Source: SXOA01 sp046153945 (GTDB taxonomy: Bacteria > Planctomycetota > Planctomycetia > Pirellulales > Pirellulaceae). From it: DNA of 64,000 nt. The notes beneath the pieces were generated by a model. That model was not told the origin of the DNA. It made no database searches and worked only from the letters and a program-made list of their open reading frames with translations. The stretch is from NCBI GenBank assembly GCA_046153945.1, contig JBJXFF010000012.1:72674-136673 (forward strand), written 5' to 3'. The position numbers and the translations under genes were made by a program. Below, one piece after another: positions 50,878 to 60,019 of this stretch; position 1 is the stretch's first letter, and each line of letters opens with the position of its first letter.

Positions 50878-51762
50878 CTAGCTCGCCGCCCCCTCCTCAT
50901 CCGGCAAATTCCGCAAAGCCTTCAGCACCATCTCCATGCTCGCCGGGCGGGCGTCGGGGTCGGGCAGGATGCACTGCATAATGGTTTTAGCGAGGATGGG
51001 ATTCAGGCTCGGCCGCTTCTGCAAAATGGGGATCGGGGCCAGATTGTCGTGCTGCAAAGCCCCGCGGCCGGTGGTGTCGCTCGAAGGCCAAGGGAATTCG
51101 TCGGTGCAGAGTTGATAACAGGTCACGCCGTAGGCAAAAATATCCACGCGCTGGTCGGTGTTTTTGCGGCGCACGATTTCCGGTGCCAGATAGAGCGGTG
51201 TGCCGGTGCGGTTGCCGGGGAGCATGTACGGCGGCTCGGCGGGGAGGGTGAGGCCGAAGTCGATGAGCTTGAGCGAGCTGCCATCGGGCGAGACGATGAA
51301 GTTGCGCGGGCAAACGTCGCGGTGGATAAAGCCCGCATCATGCACCGCCCCAATCGACTCCGCCATCTGTTTGACCAGCAGATGCCGATGACCCGAAATC
51401 ACGGGGTCGCGATTATTGATGAGCACGTTCAGGCCCGTCCCATCAATGAATTCCATCACGATGAACTGCCGCCCATCCTTGGCTCGGTCCGCCTCGTACG
51501 TCTCCACAATTCGCGGGTGCTTGAGCTTGAGGGCGATCACCCCTTCCCAAGGTTTCTTCAGCCCTTTGAAACGAGCCTCGAACGCGGCTGCCTTTTCGGT
51601 GTCCAGAATTTTCAGTCCGACGGTTTTCTTGTTCCTCCGGTCAATGGCCATGTGAAAGTTGGACATCGTTCCATGGACGGCCTCACGGACAATCTCAAAC
51701 CGTTCGGCGAGATCCGTCCGCTTGTCAGCGAACATGTTCTGGATTTTGTCGAGCAGACCCAT
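50878..51762 (-). CDS. Short Ser/Thr protein kinase with a degenerate Gly loop
   Basis: 294 residues, kinase domain only, no membrane helix. Start at MGLLDKIQNMFADK. Retained: the Lys in VGLKILD, HRDVCPRNFIV (catalytic Asp and Asn), DFG in LIDFGLT and YLAPEIVRRKN. The Gly-rich loop is nearly absent: EAVHGTMSNFHMAID has one Gly in place of the usual three. It could still bind ATP with a modified loop, or act with low turnover. The opening helix before the domain is charged. Substrates are unknown. Confidence 0.85.
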   Translation of the reverse strand: MGLLDKIQNMFADKRTDLAERFEIVREAVHGTMSNFHMAIDRRNKKTVGLKILDTEKAAAFEARFKGLKKPWEGVIALKLKHPRIVETYEADRAKDGRQFIVMEFIDGTGLNVLINNRDPVISGHRHLLVKQMAESIGAVHDAGFIHRDVCPRNFIVSPDGSSLKLIDFGLTLPAEPPYMLPGNRTGTPLYLAPEIVRRKNTDQRVDIFAYGVTCYQLCTDEFPWPSSDTTGRGALQHDNLAPIPILQKRPSLNPILAKTIMQCILPDPDARPASMEMVLKALRNLPDEEGAAS

Positions 51763-51923
51763 AACGGCTGAGGAGCGGGGGAAGAAATGAGGCGCGGGAA
51801 CTGTCGCCCCCCGCACCTAATTCTACTCCATGAACCGCTCCGGGGAATGTGCTGACGGCGTAGGCTCCATTCCTGTTAGAATTAACCCGCTAAATTCCCC
51901 GTTTCTTGACTTCACGGTGCCCT

Positions 51924-52832
51924 ATGCCTCGATCCATGACACGCCGCCTGTTTTGTGGAGCAGCCGCTTCGGCGGCGACAATGACTTCTCATGCCGCGTC
52001 GATCCTGCTCTCCGCAGAGCCTATCAATAATTACTTGCTCGTCCGCGGCGACGACATGGGGGCGGCCCGGTCCATCAACGCGGCTTGCGTAGAAGCTTGC
52101 CAGAAGGGGATCTGCCGCTCGGTGGAAGTTCTCGTTCCCGGTCCCTGGTTTATGGATGCCGTCAAACTGCTGAAGGACGCTCCGGAGATCGACGTCGGCG
52201 TGCATCTCTGCCTCACCAGTGAATGGGATCGGGTGAAGTGGCGGCCGTTGACAAACGCTCCCAGCCTGGTTGATAGCAACGGCTACTTTCATCCTCGCAC
52301 TTTCGCCAGCAAAGATGCGCCATTAGGCAGTACAGGATTTCTGAATGCGCGCCCGAAGTTGGAAGAAGTGGAACGCGAGTTACGAGCTCAAATCAACCTT
52401 CTCCTCAAACACATTCCGAGGGCAACTCATCTCTCCGCTCACATGGGAGCCGCTACCGCCACCCAAGAGTTGATAGCAATCACCCAGAACCTCGCCAAGG
52501 AATTCAAACTGCGGATGGAGTTCGATGGGTTCAAATCGAACGGTACGTTGGAGAACATTCGAGGCGTTGGCACTTCCAAACAATCCGCGGAAGAAAAGGA
52601 AGCAGCACTACTCGCACTCATTCACAAAAGTAAGACCGAAGGCAACCTCTGGCTCCTGGTCACCCACCCCGCCTATGACGACGCCGAGACCCGCGCCATG
52701 GGCCATCCCGGCTACGAAAACGTCGCTTCCGACCGGGACGGGATCACCAAAATGCTAACCAGCCCCCGGGTTCTTGAGGCTACGAAGTCATTTATTAGTA
52801 TCATTAGCTATGCCGACCTAAATCGATCGTAA
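51924..52832 (+). CDS. YdjC/ChbG-family carbohydrate deacetylase
   Basis: 302 residues. The N-terminus has a Tat-like start (MTRRLFCGAAASAATM) and a cleavage region near residue 25. The ChbG/YdjC pattern follows: LLVRGDDMGAARSINAACVE (the Asp pair that binds metal), DVGVHLCLTSEW (His) and THLSAHMGA (second His), with LLVTHPAYDD near the end. The family removes acetyl groups from N-acetylglucosamine-type disaccharides; here export suggests action in the periplasm on glycans. No sugar operon surrounds it. Confidence 0.87.
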   Translation: MPRSMTRRLFCGAAASAATMTSHAASILLSAEPINNYLLVRGDDMGAARSINAACVEACQKGICRSVEVLVPGPWFMDAVKLLKDAPEIDVGVHLCLTSEWDRVKWRPLTNAPSLVDSNGYFHPRTFASKDAPLGSTGFLNARPKLEEVERELRAQINLLLKHIPRATHLSAHMGAATATQELIAITQNLAKEFKLRMEFDGFKSNGTLENIRGVGTSKQSAEEKEAALLALIHKSKTEGNLWLLVTHPAYDDAETRAMGHPGYENVASDRDGITKMLTSPRVLEATKSFISIISYADLNRS

Positions 52833-52941
52833 AATGTGCTGGCACGGCAGGTGATCTTTCGCGCATAATGGTGAAGTAGGTTTTCTGCCCCCCCAACTCT
52901 TTGGGCTGGCTGAACGCCTACCCCACTCAACAGGTCCCGCC

Positions 52942-54027
52942 ATGACACTTTCCCGCCGCAACTTCTTGGCCTCGTCGGCTGCCCTCGGCTCTTCGCTGGC
53001 CATCGCGCCCCAATTGGCAAAGGGACAGGACGACAAGTTCGATGCCGCCCGCTCGGCGGAGTACATGACGCCGGAGACTCAGAAGGCGGTGGACAAGGCC
53101 CTCACCTGGCTCGCCAAGCGGCAGAACACCTCCGGCGCGGATGAAGGGGCCTTTGGCCACGGCGGCTATGCCGGGGGTGTGGCTGTGGGAAGCCTCGCCG
53201 GCCTCGCTTTCATGTGCAGCGGCTCGCCGCCGGGGCAAGGGCCATTCGGCAAGACCATCGATAAGTGCATCAAATACATCAGCAAGTGCGTCCAGGAAAG
53301 CGGCTACATCTCCGCTCCCGGCTTCGGCCAGGACAACATGTATGGCCACGGCTTTGCCACGCTGTTCCTCTCCGAGGTCTACGGCATGTCCGACCGGAGC
53401 GACATCGACTCCACCGTGGGGGACAAGCTCCGCTCCGCCGTCAAACTCACCTGCCAGGCCCAGAACGATGCCGGCGGCTGGCGCTACCAGCCGATCAAAC
53501 AGGACGCCGACCTTTCCATCACCATCTGCAACATTATGGGTCTGCGAGCCGCCCGGGACGCCGGCATCCATGTCCCCGATGAAGTCCGGGCCAAGTGCAT
53601 CGACTACGTGAAGAAAAGCCAGAACGCCGACGGCAGCTTCCGCTACCAAATCGCCTCCGGCGGCAGCGGCACGTTCCCCCTCACCGCGGCCGGCGTGGTT
53701 TCTCTCTATAGCGCCGGCATCTATGACACGCCGGAAGTGGAGAAGGGTCTCAAGTGGCTGATGCGGTACGTCCCCGGCTCCGCCCAGGGGAATGCCGGCT
53801 ACCACGGCTATTTCTTCTACGGCCAGTATTACGCGGTCCAAGCCATGTGGCACGCCGGCGGCGACTACTGGACCAAATGGTACCCCGCCATCCGCGACAC
53901 CCTGCTGAAAAAGCAAAGCGGCGACGGCAGCTTCGGCGACAGCGAAGTCTGCGCCGAATTCGGCACCGCCATGGCCTGCATCATCCTGCAGATGCCGAAC
54001 AACTATCTGCCGATTTTCGCGCCGTAG
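52942..54027 (+). CDS. Tat-exported prenyltransferase/squalene-cyclase-repeat protein
   Basis: 361 residues. The twin-arginine signal is LSRRNFLASSAALGSSLAIA. The mature part is an alpha-alpha toroid made of repeats with the QNxDGSF pattern (KKSQNADGSFRYQ, KKQSGDGSFGD, CQAQNDAGGWRY), of the type found in squalene cyclases, prenyltransferase beta subunits and terpene cyclases. A catalytic DxDD motif of squalene-hopene cyclase is not visible, so it is probably not a cyclase. Such exported toroids are frequent in planctomycetes; role unknown. Confidence 0.87.
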   Translation: MTLSRRNFLASSAALGSSLAIAPQLAKGQDDKFDAARSAEYMTPETQKAVDKALTWLAKRQNTSGADEGAFGHGGYAGGVAVGSLAGLAFMCSGSPPGQGPFGKTIDKCIKYISKCVQESGYISAPGFGQDNMYGHGFATLFLSEVYGMSDRSDIDSTVGDKLRSAVKLTCQAQNDAGGWRYQPIKQDADLSITICNIMGLRAARDAGIHVPDEVRAKCIDYVKKSQNADGSFRYQIASGGSGTFPLTAAGVVSLYSAGIYDTPEVEKGLKWLMRYVPGSAQGNAGYHGYFFYGQYYAVQAMWHAGGDYWTKWYPAIRDTLLKKQSGDGSFGDSEVCAEFGTAMACIILQMPNNYLPIFAP

Positions 54028-54068
54028 AAATCAGGTTCCACGGCTGGCAAGGGTGAGGCCCAAACGCC

Positions 54069-54602
54069 CTACTTCGGCAAGATCGTGCAGATCAGCCGCT
54101 TGGCCTGGTGGGAAGGTGGGAATTCCAGCTTGCCGACTTCTGCCAGCTCGGCGACTACCTTGTCCATCACTTTGCGGCCCTCTTCGATGTGGGCCAGTTC
54201 GCGGCCGCGGAAGACGACGGAGACTTGCACTTTGTCTTTGTGTTGCAGAAAGCCTTTGGCCTGCTTGATCTTGAATTCCAGATCGTGCTCGCCGGTCTTC
54301 GGCCGCAGCCGAATTTCCTTGAGCTTGGTGTGATGGGTCGTCTGGTGCGACTTCTGCTTCTTTTCGTACTTGTACTTGCCGAAATCCATCACGCGGCAGA
54401 CGGGGGGACGCTCGTTGGGAGCAACCTCCACCAGGTCGAGTCCCACGTCGCGGGCACGCCGCAGAGCTTCATCCACGGGAATGATTCCCAGTTGCTCTCC
54501 ATCCTCGGCAATCACACGAACAGGGGAAATACGGATCTGTTCGTTAATGCGCGTCTTAATCTGGTCGATCGGCTTACCCTTTCCTGCAAACGAAATGGAC
54601 AT
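54069..54602 (-). CDS. infC: Translation initiation factor IF-3
   Basis: 177 residues. The N-terminal domain starts at about 17 with RINEQIRISPVRVIAEDGEQ and carries VPVDEAL-type and DLVEVAPNERPPVCRVMDFG; after the linker, KYKYEKKQKS, the C-terminal domain has KEIRLRPKTGEHDLEFKI, KVQVSVVFRGREL and a normal end. IF-3 binds the 30S subunit and checks initiator tRNA and start codon. The ATG at 54602 is used, not the rare AUU of enterobacteria. The usual followers rpmI and rplT are absent; the next gene on this strand's downstream side is convergent. Confidence 0.96.
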   Translation of the reverse strand: MSISFAGKGKPIDQIKTRINEQIRISPVRVIAEDGEQLGIIPVDEALRRARDVGLDLVEVAPNERPPVCRVMDFGKYKYEKKQKSHQTTHHTKLKEIRLRPKTGEHDLEFKIKQAKGFLQHKDKVQVSVVFRGRELAHIEEGRKVMDKVVAELAEVGKLEFPPSHQAKRLICTILPK

Positions 54603-54728
54603 ACCCGCGGGTTTTCCTTCTGGCTGGTTCCCGCTCGGGCGGAAATTGGTGAAAGTGCTTCCTCAAGAATATCGGAGAAATGAGGACTTAAGTCAAGAAT
54701 AGAGAGGGGGGAAACTGCCGCTGAAGCG

Positions 54729-56336
54729 TCATTTCCCGATCCCCAGCCAGACTTCGAAGTGACTATAGGTGCTCTGGCCGAGTTTGGTCGGGAATGTGGC
54801 CCGGCGGGTGAGGGCGGGGTCGGCGACGGATTTGGCCCCAATTTGGAACATTCCTGGCTTTACATCGGCAGCCGCGGTGAGGATGAGCTTGGCGGCCTTC
54901 GCGGAATCGCCGGTGGGGAGCGATTTTAGAGCTGCGGCTGTGATGCCGGCGGGAAGATTCTCGGCACTGAGATCAATTTCCCCCACGAAGCCGTTTTTGC
55001 GGTCGATGGTGAGCGGGATTTCCAAGGTTTTGCCAGGGACAATGGTGAAAGTGCCGGCGGCAAGCGAAACAGAAAAATCGGGAGTGATCGCAGCGAGTGT
55101 CAGGCGATAAGCGAATCGCAAGCCCCCGCGGCGGTGCAGGTCGGCAATCTCCAGGCGATACGCACCGTCAGCGGCGGGAGTGAAATTCAAAACTGGTTCG
55201 ACGCCGCGCTGAGCGCTTTCTGCTTCCGCCAGGACTTTTCCAGCATCATCAGTCACCTTCAGGACCGGGTCAACTTCGTAGCCAATGGAATCGGACTCGG
55301 CTTTGATGGTGAGGGCCTTTCCTTTGACAGCCGTAAAGCGGAACACATCGCTGTCCTTCGGCTCATCCAGCCGGCCGCTGATCGTGCAGGGAACCGGACA
55401 CTCCTGCGGAGCCTCCCGGCTGGAAGAAATCTCCGCCACAAGGGACGGATGATTAACTACGGCCAGTGGCACCAGCCCCGCGGCATCCTGCGGCTGAAAG
55501 AAGAAGCTGTCTCGAGTGTCAGCAGCAGGGACATCGAGCACCGCGCCGGGAGAGGGCAAATTCCAGCCAAAGAACTTGAGGTCCGCCGGCTTGCCTCGCT
55601 GCACAGCCAGCGGCAGTGTGTGGTCTGCGAACCCGCCGGTCGTGATCGTGAGGCGGTAGAGATAGTTATCTCCACCCGCGAAAGCGATGGTGCTGTTGGG
55701 CTCCGAGGGAAATGCGAAGATGCGAACGAGATAGTTGCCGGCCTGGGGAGCGACATACGTCATTTGCGGGTCGAGGCCATGACCGTCGTTATTCTGGGCC
55801 ACGACGGTGCCGCTTTCAGTGCAGATTTGTAGGACCGAATCCATCGGCGAGCCGAAGAGTTCATTGCCAATGACCGAAGCGACAATCGTTTGCCCCGCCG
55901 CTGCGGGAATGGAAAAGAAGTCGACGTCGCTTTGCTTCTGCAGCTTTCCCGTGACGACAGCCGGCCCGCTGAGTTGCTGACGTTCTTTGAACGAATGGTT
56001 CGGCTCCACTTCGGCAACCTCGGGAAGCGAGCCGACAAAGAACGGCCGCGGCGAAGACGCTCCGTCAGCCCCCATGAGCCGAATCCACGTCAGCCCCGGC
56101 CGGGCATCCGCTGCTGCCGTCACCTTCAGTTTGCCGCGATCGGCCAGAGCTTCCACGGTGAGTCCTGGATTATCGGTCCAGACTTGCAGGGGCCAGGTTC
56201 CGCCCAGGTTCCCCCCCGCGATCACTTCAGCCGTTTGGCCGCGAGTGATACCGGTGGGAAGGAGCGAAGTGACTTCGGGCGGAGCCGCAGCGGCTAAACC
56301 GGCAGGGAGCAAGAGAATGGCAACAAGGGTTCGCAT
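54729..56336 (-). CDS. Secreted PPC-domain protein
   Basis: 535 residues with a signal peptide (LVAILLLPAGLAAAAP). The sequence is all beta: an IPT/Ig-like start (about 18-100), then pre-peptidase C-terminal (PPC) domains near 110-215 (VTGKLQKQSDVDFFSIPAAA, NYLVRIFAFPSEPNS) and 305-405 (ISGRLDEPKDSDVFRFTAVK, GAYRLEIADLH), and an immunoglobulin-like end (TIVPGKTLEIPLTIDRKNG). No protease or other catalytic domain is present. PPC proteins in this phylum are exported, often with DUF1549-type partners; function unknown. Confidence 0.83.
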   Translation of the reverse strand: MRTLVAILLLPAGLAAAAPPEVTSLLPTGITRGQTAEVIAGGNLGGTWPLQVWTDNPGLTVEALADRGKLKVTAAADARPGLTWIRLMGADGASSPRPFFVGSLPEVAEVEPNHSFKERQQLSGPAVVTGKLQKQSDVDFFSIPAAAGQTIVASVIGNELFGSPMDSVLQICTESGTVVAQNNDGHGLDPQMTYVAPQAGNYLVRIFAFPSEPNSTIAFAGGDNYLYRLTITTGGFADHTLPLAVQRGKPADLKFFGWNLPSPGAVLDVPAADTRDSFFFQPQDAAGLVPLAVVNHPSLVAEISSSREAPQECPVPCTISGRLDEPKDSDVFRFTAVKGKALTIKAESDSIGYEVDPVLKVTDDAGKVLAEAESAQRGVEPVLNFTPAADGAYRLEIADLHRRGGLRFAYRLTLAAITPDFSVSLAAGTFTIVPGKTLEIPLTIDRKNGFVGEIDLSAENLPAGITAAALKSLPTGDSAKAAKLILTAAADVKPGMFQIGAKSVADPALTRRATFPTKLGQSTYSHFEVWLGIGK

Positions 56337-56392
56337 AATCAGCAGCGGAAGAGGAGTAAGATTAAGAGTAGGATTAAGATTAAGAATTGGTG

Positions 56393-57409
56393 CTACGGCT
56401 GTTTGATCAAGCTCCGAATGGCTTCCACCGGAGTGCAGGTCTTGAAAACCATTTGCGGCTCGCCTGTCTCTTCGGGCGGAGGTTCCACTGGTTTTTCTTT
56501 CTTCTTCTTTTTCTTCGGTGGCTTTTTGGGAGCTTCCGGCTTCTCCTCGGCCGGCTTGGCTTGGACCTTAATCCTGCGACGGGCAACGGCGGGTTCTTCT
56601 TCCGCGGGGCCAGTCGCAAAGAGAGTGAGCGTGCTCGTCACCTGGCCGATGACGTTGCCGAACTCGTCGAAGACTGGGGCCCCGCTGCTCCCCTGGCCGA
56701 AGTCGGCGGTGATGTTCACCCAGTTCGTGCCGTCCTCTTCAAAATGATTGCCGACTTGACCGGCGGAGAAGAACCAGAAAAAGTAACCCGGATGGCTGAC
56801 GACGCGGACCTTGCTCCCCGGCGCAATCGATTTCCCCAGCGGCAGTGGCTTCAGCCCTTCCGCCTTGATGCGGAATAGGCAAGTGTCCTTCTTCTCGTCA
56901 GCCGCCAGGATTTCCTCGACGGGATAGATCGTTCCCTTCAAATCGGCGACCAAAAACACTTCGCACGGCTGGGGGTCGCCAAAAAAATGCCGGCTGGTGG
57001 TGAGAACGCCGTCCGCGGTGACGGCGAAGGCGGTGGAGAACGCCATTTCCCAAGCGTCCCCTTCTGGCAGCTTTCGCTTCTTGTCTCCTTGGGCTGGCGA
57101 CTCCGGTGATTTGTAAAGTCCGCAGACGACAAAAATGCTCTCCGTCACCTGGGCATACAATTCCTTATCCCCAATTGCTTCCGTCCGTGCAGCCGGCAGT
57201 TCCAGAGAGCAGGTTTCGCGCTTCAGCCCTTCACTCAGTTCCTTGCTCCCTTTCCCTCCGCCGGATTTGAGCATGTCCCTGCCGGCCGCTTCCAGCTTGT
57301 CCAGGAACTTCTCGCTATCCAGAACCGGCCCGCGCTCGTCGGCCCGCAAACTTTGCGTCGAGAGCAAACCCGTGACAAGAAGTACCGGAATGATTGTTCT
57401 GAGTCGCAT
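56393..57409 (-). CDS. Secreted trypsin-like serine protease with a Lys/Pro-rich tail
   Basis: 338 residues with a signal peptide (IIPVLLVTGLLSTQSLRA). A trypsin-like domain spans about 85-265: His141 (TTSRHFF, in place of the usual TAAHC/V), Asp175 (EKKDTCLFRI) and Ser242 in FGQGSSGAPVFD. The triad is present in the right order. No PDZ domain follows; instead a low-complexity tail rich in Lys, Pro and Glu (about 285-325, with PKKPPKKKKKKEKP) leads to a short conserved-looking end. It may be a degraded or signalling protease in the periplasm. Confidence 0.78.
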   Translation of the reverse strand: MRLRTIIPVLLVTGLLSTQSLRADERGPVLDSEKFLDKLEAAGRDMLKSGGGKGSKELSEGLKRETCSLELPAARTEAIGDKELYAQVTESIFVVCGLYKSPESPAQGDKKRKLPEGDAWEMAFSTAFAVTADGVLTTSRHFFGDPQPCEVFLVADLKGTIYPVEEILAADEKKDTCLFRIKAEGLKPLPLGKSIAPGSKVRVVSHPGYFFWFFSAGQVGNHFEEDGTNWVNITADFGQGSSGAPVFDEFGNVIGQVTSTLTLFATGPAEEEPAVARRRIKVQAKPAEEKPEAPKKPPKKKKKKEKPVEPPPEETGEPQMVFKTCTPVEAIRSLIKQP

Positions 57410-57717
57410 ATTTGGTCGCTCGCGATTCGAAATTGGCAGCGGAGTCCGACAATGGGTAAGTGTAATCTACCTCTGCGAGGTGACTGAGCGTCGGAAACCG
57501 GTGGACAAGGAAGAGAATTACAAACAGCTAAGAAATGCCGAAAATGCGGCAGTTTCGCCCCAGCCTTTCTGCCCGAAAGCGTTACCAGGCATGACTTTGC
57601 CTCATTCACCCTCCGGCACTCCCGGGCCCCGAATAGACACTTTTTCTCTCGACATGCCCTAGCCCCTTGGCGTAAGATTACCTACTGGTGGGCGTGGAAC
57701 TTCGGGAGAGGACTGCT
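57410..57717. other. Intergenic region between divergent genes
   Basis: 308 bases between the protease and PDZ-protein starts. It should hold both promoters, but I see no convincing box pair, repeat or small gene. Confidence 0.5.
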
Positions 57718-59277
57718 ATGAATCGCTTCACACATTGGTTGTGGCAGCGCGCGATTGCTGGTGGGGTTGGAGTGGCTCTATTTGGCACTTGTCTGATTGT
57801 TCCTGCGCAGGAAGCCGTTCCTGTCGCCTTGCCGAAAATTCCCGCCGCTCAATTGCAGCAGTGGCTCGCCGATCTCGATTCCGATTCGTTTGAAGTTCGC
57901 GAAGCGGCTGCGGAGAAGCTCGCGACGGCCGGCCCGGCGGCAGTGGATGTTCTCTCCAATGGAATTGTAAGCGAAAGCGCCGAAGTTGCCTGGCGGAGCG
58001 GAGCATCGCTCGAGAGAATTGCGCTGGGGGGCGACGAGAAAACACTAGCTCGAATTACGAACATTTTGGACGGACTGAGCACCAAGGGGCGGCCGGGCCT
58101 CAAGACGATGGCCGCGGAGATGCACGTTCGGCAGAAACACTTTAAGCATGACCGGGCAGTCACCAGCTTGAAACAAAACGGAGCCGTCTTTGCCAGCGAC
58201 GGCATGGAGCTCGGTGGCGGACCGGCATTCTTTGGGGGTGCCATTGCCGTCGGTGCTCCTGTCATGATTGAGGCCATCGAGGAAGAGATCATTGAAGTTG
58301 TAGAACCAATTCCTGCGGAGCCGGTTCCCGAGAAGCCGGAGGGCATTTTTGGTTTGATCGGTCGCATGCTGGAAGGGGCGATCAAAGTCGCCGAAGAGCC
58401 GCCGGTTCCCAGGGTGGAGATCCGCAGGGCCGCACCGGTCATCATTCCTGATGCACCTCCCGCCGTTGCCCCTCCCGCTTTGCTTCCCGTGGAAGAAAAA
58501 ATTGCCGAGCCGGTGCGCGAATCGACGCCGGTAATTGAAGAAAAGGCCGCTGAGGAGAAACCTGACGAGCCAGCCAAGATCCTGGAAGAATTCAAGGAGT
58601 TGGCGGAACCTGTAAAGGAAGCCAAGGCTGTGGAGATTCAGGCTCTTGCGCCCCCTCCTCTCCTCCCTGAACCGATCGAAATCGTGGACGAGGGAGTTGA
58701 TGTGGCGATGGCCGTGGATTTCGGCGGCATCGGAATTATTGATGCCGGTCTGGAAGAAGTGGAATCAGTCGCGACGTTGGTGCTCGGCAAGCAGTGGCGC
58801 GGCGGCGATGAGGGGCTGAAAGTCCTGAAGGATGTGCCCGAGATTTACAGCATCACGATCAGCGGCGCGAAAATCAGCGATGCCTCGCTGGCGCACATGG
58901 CCGAGCTTCCCAACCTCAGCAATTTGATGATTCACAATGCCGGCGTCACGCGGCAAGGGCTCCGCAAGCTCCGCGAGCAAAAGCCCGACTTGCAGATTCA
59001 GGCCCGGGGAGAAGCGATGATGGGAGTCAACGCCGACATCGGCACTTCGCCGCTCGTCCTCACTTCGATTTTCCCCGATTCGGGCGCTTATCAGGCCGGG
59101 ATTCGAGAAGGGGACGTGGTTCTCAGCGTGGACGGCACTCCCATCAAGGATTTTGCCGACCTGACCATCTCCATCTATGGCTGCAAGGCGGGGGAGAAGG
59201 TCCGCGTGGAGTATGAACGCAGCGGTGCCAAGAAAACCACGGTAGTGACGCTCAAGAAGCGCCCGGATGGCCAGTAA
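57718..59277 (+). CDS. Secreted PDZ-domain protein with HEAT-like and leucine-rich segments
   Basis: 519 residues; signal peptide with core AIAGGVGVALFGTCLIVPAQ. Residues about 40-120 are HEAT-like helices (LADLDSDSFEVREAAAEKLA), then a long low-complexity Pro/Glu/Ala segment (about 185-325), a short leucine-rich region (about 355-425: YSITISGAKISDASLAHMAE, LPNLSNLMIHNAGVT) and a C-terminal PDZ domain (about 430-515: IFPDSGAYQAGIREGDVVLS, VDGTPIKDFADL). No catalytic domain. It probably scaffolds other exported proteins. The next gene starts 11 bases before its stop. Confidence 0.85.
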   Translation: MNRFTHWLWQRAIAGGVGVALFGTCLIVPAQEAVPVALPKIPAAQLQQWLADLDSDSFEVREAAAEKLATAGPAAVDVLSNGIVSESAEVAWRSGASLERIALGGDEKTLARITNILDGLSTKGRPGLKTMAAEMHVRQKHFKHDRAVTSLKQNGAVFASDGMELGGGPAFFGGAIAVGAPVMIEAIEEEIIEVVEPIPAEPVPEKPEGIFGLIGRMLEGAIKVAEEPPVPRVEIRRAAPVIIPDAPPAVAPPALLPVEEKIAEPVRESTPVIEEKAAEEKPDEPAKILEEFKELAEPVKEAKAVEIQALAPPPLLPEPIEIVDEGVDVAMAVDFGGIGIIDAGLEEVESVATLVLGKQWRGGDEGLKVLKDVPEIYSITISGAKISDASLAHMAELPNLSNLMIHNAGVTRQGLRKLREQKPDLQIQARGEAMMGVNADIGTSPLVLTSIFPDSGAYQAGIREGDVVLSVDGTPIKDFADLTISIYGCKAGEKVRVEYERSGAKKTTVVTLKKRPDGQ

Positions 59278-59986
59278 ACAAGTTCTCATACCCGGCGGCA
59301 CCAGCGGCATTGGGCACGCCATCGCGCGGGCCTTTGCCGCTGAAGGTTATCAGGTTATCGCTACCGGCGTTTCTGAGGCCGAGGTCGAAGCAGCTCGTCG
59401 CGAGCGAGCAGGCGACGCCATTCGCTACGAGATTCTCGATGTGCGGAGCAGTGAACAAATCGCTGGCCTCTTTTCGTCCGTGTGGCAGCTCGATGTGCTC
59501 GTGAACTGCGCCGGCATCATCCGCCGCGGCGGAGCCGAGCATGATCCGGTCGCCTTCGCGGAAGTGCTCGACGTCAATCTCACCGGCACCATGCGGCTCT
59601 GCTCGGCTGCTCGGCCCTTGCTCAAGGAATCGCAAGGCTGCGTGCTGAATACCGCTTCCATGCTCAGCTTCTTCGGCAGCGGCGTCGCGCCGGCGTATAG
59701 TGCCAGCAAGGGGGGCGTGGCTCAATTGACGAAGTCGCTGGCCATCGCCTGGGCCGCCGATGGGATTCGGGTGAACGCCATTGCTCCCGGCTGGATTGAA
59801 ACACCGCTCACCGAGCCCCTCACTTCCAATCCCGCCCGCCGGCAAGCCATCATCGACCGAACTCCGCTCGCCCGCTGGGGCCGGCCAGAAGACGTCGCCG
59901 GCGCTGCCCTCTTTCTCTGCTCCCCCGCAGCCGCGTTTATCACCGGTGTGATCTTGCCGGTCGACGGTGGCTACAGCATCGCCTGA
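59267..59986 (+). CDS. Short-chain dehydrogenase/reductase
   Basis: 239 residues, classical SDR: cofactor motif IPGGTSGIGHAIARAF (TGxxxGIG type with Pro-Gly at the start), NCAG at NNAG position, catalytic Ser in NTASMLS, YSASKGG (Tyr and Lys) and the late IRVNAIAPGWIETPL. It is an NAD(P)-dependent oxidoreductase of the FabG-like group; the substrate cannot be told. It overlaps the PDZ gene by 11 bases, which suggests co-translation of unrelated genes. Confidence 0.93.
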   Translation: MASKQVLIPGGTSGIGHAIARAFAAEGYQVIATGVSEAEVEAARRERAGDAIRYEILDVRSSEQIAGLFSSVWQLDVLVNCAGIIRRGGAEHDPVAFAEVLDVNLTGTMRLCSAARPLLKESQGCVLNTASMLSFFGSGVAPAYSASKGGVAQLTKSLAIAWAADGIRVNAIAPGWIETPLTEPLTSNPARRQAIIDRTPLARWGRPEDVAGAALFLCSPAAAFITGVILPVDGGYSIA

Positions 59987-60019
59987 TCTGGCCCGCTAAA
60001 ATCTCCCCGGGGCCTCCTA

